64,000 nucleotides of DNA from Caecitellus pseudoparvulus (taxonomy: Eukaryota; Bigyra: Bicosoecida). The notes beneath the pieces are model-generated. The model did not search any database. It saw only the letters and a program-made list of their open reading frames with translations, and was not told the origin of the DNA. A program made the translations under genes and the position numbers. The stretch spans positions 62,001 to 126,000 of the forward strand of contig CBFFRQ010000044.1 in assembly GCA_965644315.1 (NCBI GenBank), given 5' to 3'. Positions 11,001-21,532 of the stretch are shown piece after piece (the first letter of the stretch is position 1; every line of letters starts with the position of its first letter).

Positions 11001-12511
11001 GTTCGGCGGCCTCCACGTTGAAGTTGCTGTGCGTGGAGCCGTTGGCAGCCAGAACAGCGGCCAGCACGGGGTCGATCGTGCTGAAGGCGTCGCCCAGCGC
11101 CAGGGCGGCGTGGGTGTCGTCTTCCCCAGTGGAGGGGGGGGTGCCCTGAGGGGGGGTGGAGCCCCCCTCCCCACTCTGCACACTCACACTCGCGTGGGGC
11201 GTGTCCACCTCCGGTGAGGCCGTTGGTGCGTGCTGCTGGGCTGCAGCGGGAGCAGGGGGGGCTTCCTCTGACTCGGAGTCACTCAGATTGATGAGGGCAG
11301 GCTGACGCACTGTGCGGGGCGGCGGGCGCACGACGAGAGCGGGTCGCACACCCCGACGGCGACGACGAGCCTCCAGCCGCGACATGCCTGCTGCTGCTAC
11401 TGTGTGTGCGTTCCGTGCCTGCCGTAACGCAGCAAGCATGGAGTCAGCCTCCTCCCGCCCCAGCGCAGGCACGGCCAGCTGCTCCAGATACGCCTCCTCC
11501 AACGCAGCCTCCTTGGCCGCTGCCGCTGCGGCCGCCTGCTCTGCAGGGGAGCTCTTGCCCCGGGCGGCGCCTGCGTCACTGCCGCTGTCGTCGTGATTCT
11601 GCTCGCCGGTCGTGGGGGGCGGTGAGGCGGGGCTGGAGGCCGCTGCCGCCTGCCGCCCCGGCAGCACCACATCCCCCTCGCTGTCCGACGAACCGTGGTC
11701 TGCACTCTGGTCGGAAGCCTCAGCAGTAGGCTGGCCCGGGGCTGCTGCGGGGGGGGGCGGTGAACCCCCCTCAGCAGCGCTGCTCAGGGGGCTGCTGTGT
11801 CGATCGCCAGTGGAAGGCGGCGAGGCGCCCGCCGCAGGCGGCGGCGGGGTGGCGCCAGCCAGCGGCACCTTCACGGCACTGGGTGGGCTGTCGGCGAAGA
11901 TGGTGCCCTGTGCCGCTGCCTGCCCGGGGCTGGGCGGCACGGCATCCGACTGGCGGGGGGGCGTTGCCTGCGCAGGGCTGCTGCGCCCCTTCGGCGATGT
12001 GCCTGCTGCAGCGACTTGGGCGCTGCCTTCGCTGTCACTGTCAATGGCAAGTCTTTGTGGTCGGTGCAGCAGGTCTCGAGCTTGGGTGCGTGTCGCAGCG
12101 GGCCGGGGCGCAGGGGAGGCTGATGGTGTAGGTGCGGAGTTTGCCTCGCGCCGTTGAGGCGTGCCGTGCACGCCCGATGCGCCTGCAGTCTGCACAGGAG
12201 GGGTGGGGATCAACCATGTGCCACACTCCGTTCCAATCACTGACATCCCCTGATGCTGGGCATTGGTCCGGCCTGTAGCACCCTGTGGCGCCCGGAGACT
12301 GCCACCCACCGGGCTTTCAAATGCACCACGCGTAACGCTGCCACTCACTCTGGGCGCCTCCCCTTCCTCCCCTCGCGCAGCTGCAGAGCCTGACGCTCGC
12401 CCGTACGTCTTAACTCTGCATTTGGAAACGCATTGCGTGCATTGGTGCGGCTGGGAGGGCTGTGGTGAGGCAGTGGCATAACTCACGTGGTGGCAGTGGT
12501 GTCAGGCATGG
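8029..12511 (-). CDS. Large acidic Ser/Ala-rich protein with Mrc1/claspin-like block
   Basis: About 1,470 residues from two exons. Exon 1 (12511-12487) codes MPDTTATT; a 71-nt intron (12416-12486, GTGAGT...GCAG) leads to one very long exon. Most of the protein is low-complexity: acidic and Ser-rich runs (SDSESEEAP, SEEEDEEGGGGG), Ala/Arg coiled-coil-like stretches, and Gly/Pro tracts. The segment around 9,900-9,500 reads PTYKEMVLAEMRAAAEAK, then ELIQDEASEGEEEEEG, a long acidic linker and FLRKQQRLADDEALRKLAQG. This resembles the MRC1-like domain of claspin/Mrc1, the replication-checkpoint mediator that bridges fork helicase and Chk1. SQ/TQ sites are present but not clearly clustered. The assignment rests on that one block; another nuclear acidic protein is possible. 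Confidence 0.5.
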
Positions 12512-12830
12512 CGACGGCGCGAGCTGGAGACGGTCAACGACCGCTGCATCAAGCAGCCAGCGCTGCAGTAGTCCTGAGAACCACACGCAGCTTTGATCTA
12601 CTTGGGGATTTTGAATTGTGCGGCCGGCTCGCATGTCGAGCTGTGCTGCGAGGTGGCCAGGTTTGATGTCAAATTCCGCGACTGAGTTGAGAGGCTCACG
12701 GCAGCCTACGCCACTGCAGCGCAGCCTGCCAGCGCCAATGCACACATGAAACACAAGGGACAGATGCGGCGCTATCGGGCTGTCGCTAGCAAGCGCAGCC
12801 CGAGAGCTGCAGCGCCACAAGCAACGCCGC
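12512..12830. other. Intergenic, 5' region of the claspin-like gene
   Basis: 319 bp between the claspin-like start and the cysteine dioxygenase stop. No coding potential is seen. It contains one antisense-written (gene-sense) copy of the recurrent motif, GCGGAATTTG on the minus strand at 12670-12679, about 160 bp upstream of the ATG at 12511. Confidence 0.5.
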
Positions 12831-14088
12831 TCAAGCCTTGTCAGCCTCCGCTGCCTCTGCACAGGCGCCAGAACAGGCCACCGGGGAGGCAGGCGCCATG
12901 CAGGGCACACTGTCGGGGGTTCCCTGCCCCTCCACATCTGTGATGCTGCAGCCTTCGTCCCTGGTCGAGGAGGGGTCATCGTAGTGCACGATGGAGCCAT
13001 GCTCCGAGTGGAACGTCACCACCGGCTTCAAGATGCGGGCAGGGTTCTCAGGGTACAGCCACACACGGCACTGGGAGAAGGGCGGTGCGTACAGGTGCAG
13101 CGTGATGGCGGGGCCTTCCTCTGTGGCTGCCACCTTGTGCAGGCCCAGGTTGTCGTCGATGTAGGCCACTTCTGGGCAGTGCAGCGTTGTGACTCGGGTC
13201 TGCTGCAGCGGCCCGCTGGGCGCCTTCGTGTCGGGCATGGCATAGCGAGTCTCTGTGATGCCGCCCTGAATGCACCGCATCCAGCAGCCGTCACAGGGGT
13301 GGTCATGGATGGGGCTCTCCTGAGACGGCACGAAGGTGTGCAATCAGTGAGCAAGGCGCGGTATACCGCTAGCGGCCAGCCCCCTAACGCACCTTTGCCG
13401 CCGTCCAGCACAACAGCATGAGGGTGTATGACTCCCGATCCGTGGAGATCAAATTGCGCGCTGTGCAGGGGGGGGAGGTATGAAGTGCAGATGGCCTTTC
13501 GACGGTTGGTGCACTGGCCGAGCCAGACACATCGCCCCAAGCCGGCCCTTCCACCAGACGACAAGCCTCAGGACACACTGAAAGGTGAACCTAGCTCGGG
13601 CAGGGAGCGGCCCCGCGGTCTCCAGGCGCCGCCACCTTTCAAGGCGCTGACCATGTTGAGGAAGTGCAGTGCAGCACCAGGCAGAATCAGAAACGCGGGC
13701 GAGGCCAGGCCTACCCAGGTGCGCAAGGGGCACGTCACGCACTGTAGTGCTTCTTCTCGTCAAACAGGGCGTAACGCTTCCAGTCGCCCATGGAGGCATC
13801 GTAGTTCCTGCGGTCGAGCAGCGGCGAGTTGCCTGCCGCCAGCCAAAACGTGGCTGTGAGCGGTGCGCCTCACCTCAGCAAGTCCTGCAGCTGCTCAGAC
13901 AGCTCTTCCTGGCAGGCATCCTTCCGCCGCAGGGCTTTGGCAATCGCCCGCACGAGCTGCTTCAGGTTCAACCCGGGCTCACTGCCTGCCTGGCGCACAT
14001 CTGGCCCTGTCTCAGACGGCGTGCCAGCATGGCGTACCTCCTGCTCGGCCTCCTCCCGCGGCACGGCGCCTGCCTGCGCCACAGCCAT
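12831..14088 (-). CDS. Cysteine dioxygenase (type I, CDO1-like)
   Basis: Four exons recovered by alignment: 14088-13874, 13807-13743, 13460-13393 and 13319-12831. Introns are 66, 282 and 73 nt. The joined text LRNYDASMGDWKRYALFDEK, then HYTRNLIST, YTLMLLCWTAAK and SPIHDHPCDGCWMRCIQGG follows human CDO1 closely. The metal ligands are seen as the H-D-H of PIHDH and the His of GLHKV; a Cys lies where CDO1 forms its Cys-Tyr crosslink. The enzyme is a cytosolic Fe(II) cupin that oxidises cysteine to cysteine sulfinate. The C-terminal 45 residues are an unusual Ala/Ser/Glu tail. The start at 14088 (MAVAQAG) is the first plausible ATG; an upstream one in the same frame near 14,200 cannot be excluded. 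The middle intron is about four times the usual length. Confidence 0.88.
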
Positions 14089-14300
14089 GAGCTCGTTGAA
14101 GGTGGGTGGAAGAGTGCGTACAATGGGCTTATCGTGTGTGCAGATTGTGGTGCGTTTTGGTTTTACACACACGCCCTCTTGGCCCGGGCACGCCTCACTG
14201 GCCATTCGATCTGCTTTCCGCTCGGCAGGCGCAGAAATACTCTGGCCTGCCGCACTGACACGGCACGCCGCCAGCCGCGCGCAAACACGCCCAAGGGGCT

Positions 14301-15230
14301 TCACAAAGAGGACGCCGCCTTGGCAATGCTGTCAACGTCTTCCAGACCCAAACGCACCCTCTCTCGGCCAGCGTGGTCTGCTTGGCGAATGGCTTCCGGC
14401 ACCCGGTGCTTGGACAGTCCAACAGCCACCTCCACCGCAGACTCCAGCGAAACGCCAAACCCCACAGAGATGAAGGTGGGGTTGTGTCCTTTCGTGCCCA
14501 GACGCACGGCGGCGCCATGCACGGTGCCGGACTGCCCCTCCAGCGCCACGCTGGCACCACGGTGTGGCAGCTTGCCCTCGGGATACGCCTCCTGAATCGC
14601 CGTGGCCAGCCATGCCTTGCTCAGCCCGTCCACTGCCAAGAGGGACTTCCCCACGCCAATGGTGGGCGTTTCCAACAACGTCCCCAGGTGGCACGCGAGG
14701 CCAAAGCCTCGTGGGTGCAGTGCGCCATTGCCGTCCACCAGCACCACATCAGGCCAGGATAACGGCAAGCTGGCGTGGCGCCACGTGACAACCGTGCCGC
14801 CTGCAGAGCTGCTTGCACTGGACGTACCAGGGGGAAAAGCCTCGCATGGTGCACCTGACGGTGCGCGCGCAGCGCATTCCTCCCGCAAAGCAGTGGCAAT
14901 GTCCAGAAGTGGCTGCACCTCACGAAAGGCCAGGAAGCCAGGGATGTACGGCACGCAAATGCGCACCACCCGAGTCTGGCACCACACAAGAGTGTGCTCG
15001 GGGGGACCTGTTGTCACTGCAATGCAAGACACCGACACATCGCTGCCCTTCACAAAGGAAATGTCCGTGCCTGCCACACGCTGGATGCTGTGAAGACTCA
15101 GGCAAGCTGCCGGTGTGCTGGCTGCCCTCGCCGCCAACTCGTCCTGCTCCTTGGTCCACTGTACCTGCAACAGCTTCAGCTCATCTTCAGATGGACTTCT
15201 GATACTTGCATCCTCCACAGCACTTGCCAT
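14301..15230 (-). CDS. ENDOV: Endonuclease V
   Basis: Single exon of about 309 residues from ATG 15230 (MASAVEDASIRSPSE); the ORF extends upstream to 15368 but without conservation. Signature blocks in order: AGTDISFVKG (first catalytic Asp), PYIPGFLAFREVQPLL (substrate-binding Tyr and catalytic Glu), DVVLVDGNGALHPRGFG (second Asp and the GNGxxHxR stretch), ACHLGTLLETPTIGVGKSLL, NPTFISVGFGVSLESAV and RVPEAIRQADHAGRE. Endonuclease V cuts one base 3' of deoxyinosine in DNA; the eukaryotic enzymes mainly act on inosine in RNA. An insertion of about 25 residues (Ser/Ala/Gly) precedes the DGNG block. A recurrent-motif copy lies 60 bp upstream at 15288-15298. Its stop lies about 210 bp from the next start downstream (cysteine dioxygenase). 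Confidence 0.92.
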   Translation of the reverse strand: MASAVEDASIRSPSEDELKLLQVQWTKEQDELAARAASTPAACLSLHSIQRVAGTDISFVKGSDVSVSCIAVTTGPPEHTLVWCQTRVVRICVPYIPGFLAFREVQPLLDIATALREECAARAPSGAPCEAFPPGTSSASSSAGGTVVTWRHASLPLSWPDVVLVDGNGALHPRGFGLACHLGTLLETPTIGVGKSLLAVDGLSKAWLATAIQEAYPEGKLPHRGASVALEGQSGTVHGAAVRLGTKGHNPTFISVGFGVSLESAVEVAVGLSKHRVPEAIRQADHAGRERVRLGLEDVDSIAKAASSL

Positions 15231-15287
15231 GGCGAGAGCAGCTCCAAGCAGGGCAGGGCGTGGGTGAGGGTGGACGGCGTGGTGGGA

Positions 15288-15298
15288 CGATTTCCGCA
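15288..15298 (-). promoter_or_regulatory. Recurrent motif TGCGGAAATCG upstream of ENDOV
   Basis: Sense orientation, about 60 bp upstream of the chosen ATG (15230). This copy supports that start over the more distal one at 15368, which would put the motif inside coding sequence. Confidence 0.45.
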
Positions 15299-15469
15299 AG
15301 TCAAGCTCCGACCGGCGTGCCGTCTCCAGTGCATGGAGCGAGTCAAACAGCAGGGGCCAATGATGCACTATGTTTGTCGCTCAAAACGGCAGACGCAGGT
15401 CCACTCTGCCGCAACTCTGCATTTTGAACGGCCAGCTGGCTCCGAGGCAAAAGGCACTGCCGAGCACTC

Positions 15470-16276
15470 TCAACACGGAGCACGACCGCCATGCGCCGAC
15501 CGCAGCAGCACCATGCCACGCCGCCCACGTCGGGTGCTGGTGCCGCCCCACACAGCATCCTTGGCGGGCTGCACAGCCACTGGACCAGCCTCCAGCCGAG
15601 TCTGGAGGGGAATGGCTCGATGGCCGGTGAGGCCCAGCAGCTCACGCAGCACACCAGCATGCCCTTCAGAGCACGCCTCCAGGAAACCACTTTCGGGCTC
15701 ACCCTCAGGGGCAGCATGCACGTCCACCTCCCGGTCACCCGTCAATGCCAGCAGCTCACGCACCACATCCGCATGCCCATTCTTACAGGCAAGCTGGAAG
15801 GCACCTTCAGGCCCGCTCTCATACTCCGCATGCACATCCACCTCAAGTTCGCCCGTCAGGGCCAACAGCTCATGCACCACCTCCACATGCCCCTTTGTAC
15901 AGGCGGTTTGCAAGCCAACCTCATGTGCCTCACGCACATCGCCCAACTCGATACCTGACAACCCCAACAGCTCACGCACCATGTCAACGCGGCCCATACA
16001 ACACATCTCATGAAGTATACCGCAATAATACAATCCGACGCCAATACCCTGAGATCCAGCCACTTTCAAGGCCTTCCCCAACAACCCAACTTCACCAGTT
16101 CTGCACCCCACAACCACGGCATCTTGAACAACCGACGACCATATCGGCTGTGCTCCCGGCTTGCCGCCAGAGGATACATCCTGCAACAATGTAAACAAAC
16201 ACTCTACATCATCGGCGGAACACGCTGCCCTCCAACGATCCATCCACGGCTTCTCACCGCTACTCAAAACAGCCAT
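15470..16276 (-). CDS. Ankyrin-repeat-like protein A
   Basis: Single exon of about 268 residues from ATG 16276 (MAVLSSGEKPW). It contains about four degenerate ankyrin-type units of 37-38 residues with the core GHxxVVRELLALTGxxEVDVHA. Its last 55 residues, GHAGVLRELLGLTGHRAIPL onward to GGTSTRRGRRGMVLLR, are nearly identical to the end of ankyrin gene B 1.3 kb upstream, and the bases just before the two ATGs (GGxGCCACCACGCCATGG) are almost the same. These are therefore tandem paralogues. No enzyme domain, signal peptide or membrane segment is seen. Ankyrin repeats mediate protein contacts; the partner is unknown. Confidence 0.75.
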   Translation of the reverse strand: MAVLSSGEKPWMDRWRAACSADDVECLFTLLQDVSSGGKPGAQPIWSSVVQDAVVVGCRTGEVGLLGKALKVAGSQGIGVGLYYCGILHEMCCMGRVDMVRELLGLSGIELGDVREAHEVGLQTACTKGHVEVVHELLALTGELEVDVHAEYESGPEGAFQLACKNGHADVVRELLALTGDREVDVHAAPEGEPESGFLEACSEGHAGVLRELLGLTGHRAIPLQTRLEAGPVAVQPAKDAVWGGTSTRRGRRGMVLLRSAHGGRAPC

Positions 16277-16777
16277 GGCGTGGTGGCCCCAATATCCGCA
16301 CCCCCCACACGACAATGAGAGTCTGCAGGCCAAGTGAGACGAACATGCACAGGTGCCCCTGCACTAATATTGCCTTCCCCTCACTAGGCCTGGGTACTGG
16401 CTTGCTGTAAATTTGTCCCGCTGGCGCTTCTGCACTTAGCACGGCCACGACCCCCTCCTGCTCCACACCGGACACCCCTCCACCTCCTCCGACCGCGAGC
16501 ACGACTCACACACTCACCACCACCGCCCCTGACCTTCGCCATGCCGCGTACAAACTGCAATGGCAGCCCCCACATGGCGCGCGGTCGCTGCCTGGACCAA
16601 TCCGATGTGGCCGCACTCGGCAACGCACGACCAGGTCCTGTGCCCCACCAGACACGGGCCAAGGTAGCGGCGGTAGTGATCACCATGGAGCGCAGAAACC
16701 TGCATTCAGGCACATCCTGAGGCTCAGCGCACCCCACCGCCCACACTGGCAGCCACACCCCACTCCTCATCACCCCA
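16277..16777. other. Spacer between ankyrin paralogues
   Basis: 501 bp between the ATG of ankyrin gene A and the stop of gene B. It carries gene A's 5' region with the motif copy at 16289-16301. Open frames here show no recognisable protein pattern. Confidence 0.45.
16289..16301 (-). promoter_or_regulatory. Recurrent motif GTGCGGATATTGG upstream of ankyrin gene A
   Basis: Sense orientation, 12 bp before the ATG at 16276, followed by GGCCACCACGCCATGG. One base differs from the common form. Confidence 0.45.
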
Positions 16778-18022
16778 TCACACCACTTCAGCTGCCCGCA
16801 GCAGCACCATGCCCCGCCGCCCACGTCGAGTGCTGGTGCCGCCCCACACAGCATCCTTGCCTGGCTGCACAGCCACCTGCCCAGCGTCAAGGCGTGCCTG
16901 GAGGGGAATGGCTCGGTGCCCTGTCAGGCCCAGCAGCTCACGCAGCACACCAGCATGCCCTTTCATGCAGGCACTCCTGAAACCATACTCAGGCAAAACC
17001 CAGCCTTCAGCATGAATATCCACCTCGCGATCACCCGTCAATGCCAGCAGCTCACGCACCACATCCACATGTCCACATACACAGGCAGCGATGAAGCCAA
17101 ACTCAGGAACAGCATTGAAACAAGCATGCACATCGACTTCGCGATGCCCACTCAGCGCCAGCAGCTCCCGCACCACATCGGCATGCCCATTCGCACATGC
17201 CCACCGGAAGCCAGCCTCAGGCCCGTCAGAATCACTTGCATGCACGGCCACCTCACGAGCACCCGTCAAAGCCAGCAGCTCCCGCACCACACCAAGGTGC
17301 CCAGACTTGCAGGCAGCGCGGAAGCCAGCCTCAGGCCCGTCAGAATCACTTGCATGCACGGCCACCTCACGAGCACCCGTCAAAGCCAGCAGCTCGCGCA
17401 CCACACCAAGGTGCCCAGACTTGCAGGCAGCGCGGAAGCCAGCCTCAGGCCCGTCAGAATCACTTGCGTGCACGGCCACCTCACGAGCACCCGTCAAAGC
17501 CAGCAGCTCGCGCACCACATCAAGGTGCCCAGACTTGCAGGCAGCGCGGAAGCCAGCCTCACGCCCGTCAAAATCACTTGCGTGCACGTTCACCTTAAGA
17601 GAACCTATCCCATCCAGCAGCTCGCGCACCACATCAAGGTGCCCATCCTTGCATGCCTGCTGAAAGCACTCGGCAGACAAGTTCGGCACTGGGCGCCAGT
17701 GATAGTGTCTAAACGCAAGCAACTCGTGCACCACGTCACCGTGACCTGCCCCACACGCTTTGCGAAGTAAAGGGGCAAACTCTGACTCCGCATTGAGGCC
17801 CCTTCTCTGTACCATTCTCAACGCCTCTCGCACCAGCTCAGCGTGTCCCTTCACACAAGCCAATCGTAAGGCCTTTAGCACAACCAACTCCACCGTGGGG
17901 TAAAAGGTCCATGAGTGTTGTCCTTCCTGCATCAGCGCTAACATGCCTTCCATATCCTCATCGGCGCAGAACGTTCCTAACTGACACTCCCAAGTGAAAC
18001 GACAAGTACTTGCGGATGCCAT
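16778..18022 (-). CDS. Ankyrin-repeat-like protein B with near-identical 38-residue repeats
   Basis: Single exon of about 414 residues from ATG 18022 (MASASTCRFTWECQL). About eight ankyrin-like units are visible. Three central ones are almost identical at DNA level with a 114-bp (38-codon) period; the unit core is ACKSGHLGVVRELLALTG then AREVAVHASDSDGPEAGFR. A standard ankyrin unit is 33 residues, so these units carry about five extra residues in the loop. The C-terminus shares the RELLGLTGHRAIPL...GTSTRRGRRGMVLLR block with gene A. The recent repeat expansion implies unequal recombination or slippage. Function is unknown beyond likely protein binding. Confidence 0.78.
   Translation of the reverse strand: MASASTCRFTWECQLGTFCADEDMEGMLALMQEGQHSWTFYPTVELVVLKALRLACVKGHAELVREALRMVQRRGLNAESEFAPLLRKACGAGHGDVVHELLAFRHYHWRPVPNLSAECFQQACKDGHLDVVRELLDGIGSLKVNVHASDFDGREAGFRAACKSGHLDVVRELLALTGAREVAVHASDSDGPEAGFRAACKSGHLGVVRELLALTGAREVAVHASDSDGPEAGFRAACKSGHLGVVRELLALTGAREVAVHASDSDGPEAGFRWACANGHADVVRELLALSGHREVDVHACFNAVPEFGFIAACVCGHVDVVRELLALTGDREVDIHAEGWVLPEYGFRSACMKGHAGVLRELLGLTGHRAIPLQARLDAGQVAVQPGKDAVWGGTSTRRGRRGMVLLRAAEVV
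17225..17680 (-). repeat. Tandem 114-bp coding repeats (ankyrin units)
   Basis: The landmark gtcagaatcacttgc (or gtcaaaatcacttgc) occurs at 17225, 17339, 17453 and 17567, an exact 114-bp period. The first three copies differ at only a few positions over their whole length; the fourth is more diverged at its edges. The period is a multiple of three, so each unit adds 38 residues to ankyrin gene B without shifting frame. Confidence 0.95.
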
Positions 18023-18425
18023 GGCGTGGTGGCTCCAATCTCCGCAAACAAAAAACAACAACGCAAGCCTGCAGGCCTTCGAACACACTCCAGCTCTGAA
18101 ACCCCCGCAGAAGGCATTCAGATCTACACGCATAAGAATGGGCGTTGTGTGAGTCGGATTTGCCCCACGGGGTGGCACTGCACTCCACGGCCAGAACCAC
18201 CATACCCGCACCCCACCGTCCCGGTACTTGAAACCCTCAGCCAAGTGGCACAGTGGCAGCTTCCGCTCGGACCGGCGCAGCCGGAACCCAACCGTCAAAA
18301 CCACACGCTGCATCCCACAGCACCGGACTGGCTGCGTTCAACCACTGCCGCCGGGCGCTCCGATTACCGCTTGCTTCCCTTCGTGCTAACAGTCATTGAC
18401 CATGCCTCTGGTCAGTCTCGTGGGC
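18023..18425. other. Spacer upstream of ankyrin gene B
   Basis: 403 bp between the ATG of ankyrin gene B and the stop of the membrane-protein gene. It includes the variant motif TGCGGAGATTGG (minus strand, 18035-18046). No supported gene or RNA is seen. Confidence 0.45.
18035..18046 (-). promoter_or_regulatory. Recurrent motif TGCGGAGATTGG upstream of ankyrin gene B
   Basis: Sense orientation, 12 bp before the ATG at 18022, at the same spacing as in ankyrin gene A. It was retained through the duplication although flanking bases differ. Confidence 0.45.
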
Positions 18426-21400
18426 TCAAGGCAAGTTCAAAACTTTCCAGCGCCGCCGCTTGTACAGCCAGAAACCGGCAACAGACACCAGCGCAGCGGC
18501 CCCCGCCGAGAGTCCAACGGCAAGAAACACTTGCTCTGACTCCAGATTGGCGCTGTTCTTTCCCACTTCACGTTGCGCTGGCACACGTGCGAGGCGCACC
18601 CTCGACTGGGCGTCCATGCGCATGCTGAACTGGCGCGGCTCTGCAGCCACCACCGTAGCATGAGTGGCGTGGAGTGCCTCGGAGCAGCGAGAAATGGATG
18701 TCCGCAGCCAGTCCATGTACACTCCCTGCCCTGCGTCGCTGAGGGTTCGCAGCGTCAGCATGACCAAGACGTTGCCGTCCATGGTGACCAAGCGCGGCGA
18801 CAAGTACTCGCTTGGGAGGCCTGTGCACGCAGTGAGGTCCGTCAAAAGTGACTGCGGTAGCTCTTCGAGTCCCCGCTGGCCCATTCCCTGCAGCTGCGCG
18901 GGGCTGAGGTTCACCAGTCGTAGTGGCAGCACCTGCTCAGTCGGGGCCGAGCACGCTGCCACGTGCGTTTCACCGCTGCACTGGTCCGCAGAGGACGCCC
19001 CTTCCCTCCCCAGGCGCGGGTTCGTCCAGTTTCCATCAGCACCCTGCTCTGCGAGGACGGCCACTTGTTCCATCTCGGCACAGAAGCTCCCGAGCGTGGC
19101 AAGCGCTTGCTGTGCTTCGGCTGGAATACTGCCCCGCATCTGCTCGCTTTCGGCATGCAGCGCGCACAGCCTGCGCCCATGGGGGGCATACACCCTGCCC
19201 GCTTCCAAGAAGGCGGCGTCCATGTGCGCCAGCCATATGGCCGTATGGTCAAGGCAGCAATCAGCACATGTGGAAGTGGCTAGCATGCGCCCGGCCACGT
19301 CCCCGACACAGCCCGCCAGGCCAGCAGCCTCGTCCCAGCACGGCAGGGGGAATCCGCTGCTGGCCCAGGGGAACCGCTTGGTCTGCAGACTCGCGAGGGC
19401 TTCCCACGTGAACTGGCACCGCACGCGCTGAGGTCCGAAGCGGGCGTCGCATGCGAGGTCGTCCAGCGTGCTGACCGCCCTCGCTAAGCCCCACATTCGA
19501 GCGTGCCAGCTGATGTACAGCATCACCGTCAATTGCATGTCAAGGAACATGCCCCATGCCATGCGCGTTGCGCGGCCAGCCGCGCTAGATGGTGCTGTGG
19601 CTGGCTGGAGCTGCTGCAGCAGGCGCAGGCGCTGGGCGCTGGCATCCAACCAGGCCGCCATCCGCCACCGATCCCAGCCAAAGGCAAGGTGCAGGGACGA
19701 CATGGCGGACGCGGCGCGACTCCGGGAGCACTGAGAGCACATGAAGCTTGTCATGGTGGAGGTCCCGCCGAGCAGCTCGAAGGGCAGGGACTCTGGCCTG
19801 GGCGGCTGCAGGATACGGTCGGTCGTGGGGGCGGGGTCCAGCGACGTGGCGACGGAGTCGGCTGCCATGATGCGGAACATGTTGTCCTGCTCCACCAAGC
19901 AGAACTGTGCCGCCAGCATGTTCGGGGAGCGCTGGCACGCTGCGCTCATGGCCTGCATCTTGGCGGCAAACATGCCGTCCACCTGCTGCAGGGAGGCGTG
20001 CAGGCGGAAGAGCCCCTCCATGACTTGGGAAAAGCACTGGGACTCGCACATGAGGTTGAGCAGGTCCGGCGTGAGGGCGACATTGGCGGTGCTGCTGACG
20101 GACTCCTGCAGCTCGCTGCTGCTGGTGCGGTTTTCGCTGGGCAGGATGAGGCCTTGGGCAACGTAGTCCGTTTGAATGGTGTATGCCAGCTCCATGCCCA
20201 GGGACGACGCGGCGCACAAGTTGCCCCCGTCGTCCACCATGCACAGGTTGTTGGCGAAGCTGAGTTGGGACATGTCCTCCAGGCAGGCCCCGGGGCCAAG
20301 CTGCAGAATGTGGGCTTCCCACTCGGCGGCGACGCTCTGCACGACAGCGGCGCAGGCAGGTATGGAGCAGGCAGCGGTGGCGACGAAGTAGTCGAAGTCG
20401 GAGGCCCTGATGTACGCGCTGAGCATGGCGCACTCTGGGATGGCAGACATTCTGCGTGTGATCTCCCGCAGCGCTGCACCGCCCTGCACGTCGTGGATGC
20501 TGGAAGTGGCATTGCACCGGCTGCGGAACGAAACGTGCGTGGCGTACTCCGCTCGGCGCAAGCGCTGCGTCTCGTGGAGCTGCAGCTCAAGTGCAGAGGC
20601 GGCATCTGGCATGTCTTGGTGCCGTGCATCCACAAGCTGGGGAGCGGCAGTGCCCATCAGTCGCACGGCGGCTGCCAGCGATGCCTGACTGCACGCACGT
20701 TTGCTCGAGTCAGCCCCCTGAGAGACAGCAGTCCATGAATCGTGCGCCACGCTGTGCAAGGCAGCGACGGCGCACTCAGGGGCCGTCAATGCAAGCTGGG
20801 ATATGGTTCCATGGAGAGATGTGCCTTGCTCAGCTCGAAGCGTGGGGCATGTGGCCGCTGTGCTCGTGCCCAGCCGCTCCAGCGCGCCCCCGAACACCCC
20901 GGACCACCACGCGGAGGCATTGGGCGCGGAGCATGCGGACTGGGAATGGCACAGAAGCATGAGATCATGAGCTGTGGTGTTCAAGGGCGCGCCCCCTGTC
21001 AGCGTCGCGTTGCGCACTGCCGCTGAAACGCAATTTGAAGTGCAAATGGCCGCGGTTGCACCGTTCTCACCCGCCAGTGTGCGGGTCACATTCGACGAGG
21101 AACCAGGGCAGGCGGCGTCTATGAAGTCCGCCAAGGACTGTCGATGGCGGACTTCCTTTCCATCCTGCAAGGTTGGGGGTGAAAGTTCACTTTTGACGCG
21201 CCTTGCGCTGCGTTTCTCTCACGTTTCGTCGCCTTCCCTGCGAGCGAACGCCAAGGTGGGGCAGCAACGCCGCCGTCAACTTGCCCTGCGATGAAACGGC
21301 AAGGGGCACATGCTGAGGAGTCAATGTCCCTTTGCCTTTCGCTGCTGGAAGGTAGGGGCAGCCTTACGAGTGTGTGGCTGCCAGGGTGTGCGCGAAGGTT

Positions 21401-21532
21401 CACTGCCCCTGCCACCGCCCGCTTTGCCGCGAGGACTTCTGGCCGCAGCTGTGGAAGCGCCGCGCAAGTGCTTCCCACAAGGAGCAGTCCGAGGCTCAGG
21501 AACATGGCTGCCTTTGCCAGTGCTCTTGCCAT
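18426..21532 (-). CDS. Large Cys-rich secreted/type I membrane protein, unknown function
   Basis: About 980 residues. Start ATG 21532 opens a clear signal peptide (ARALAKAAMFLSLGLLLVGS, then TCAALP). The frame is then interrupted between 21367 and 21165. The best in-frame solution is two introns of 82 and 58 nt around a 63-nt exon (G-K-L-T-A-A-L-L...), but a single 203-nt intron is possible. The long ectodomain has many cysteines and N-x-S/T sites (NVTRTL, NATLTGG, NCVSA region) and no family I recognise. Near the end one hydrophobic helix, VFLAVGLSAGAAALVSVAGF, is followed by WLYKRRRWK, a stop-transfer signal with a 10-residue basic tail. The topology therefore suggests a cell-surface or lumenal receptor-like glycoprotein. 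Confidence 0.72.
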
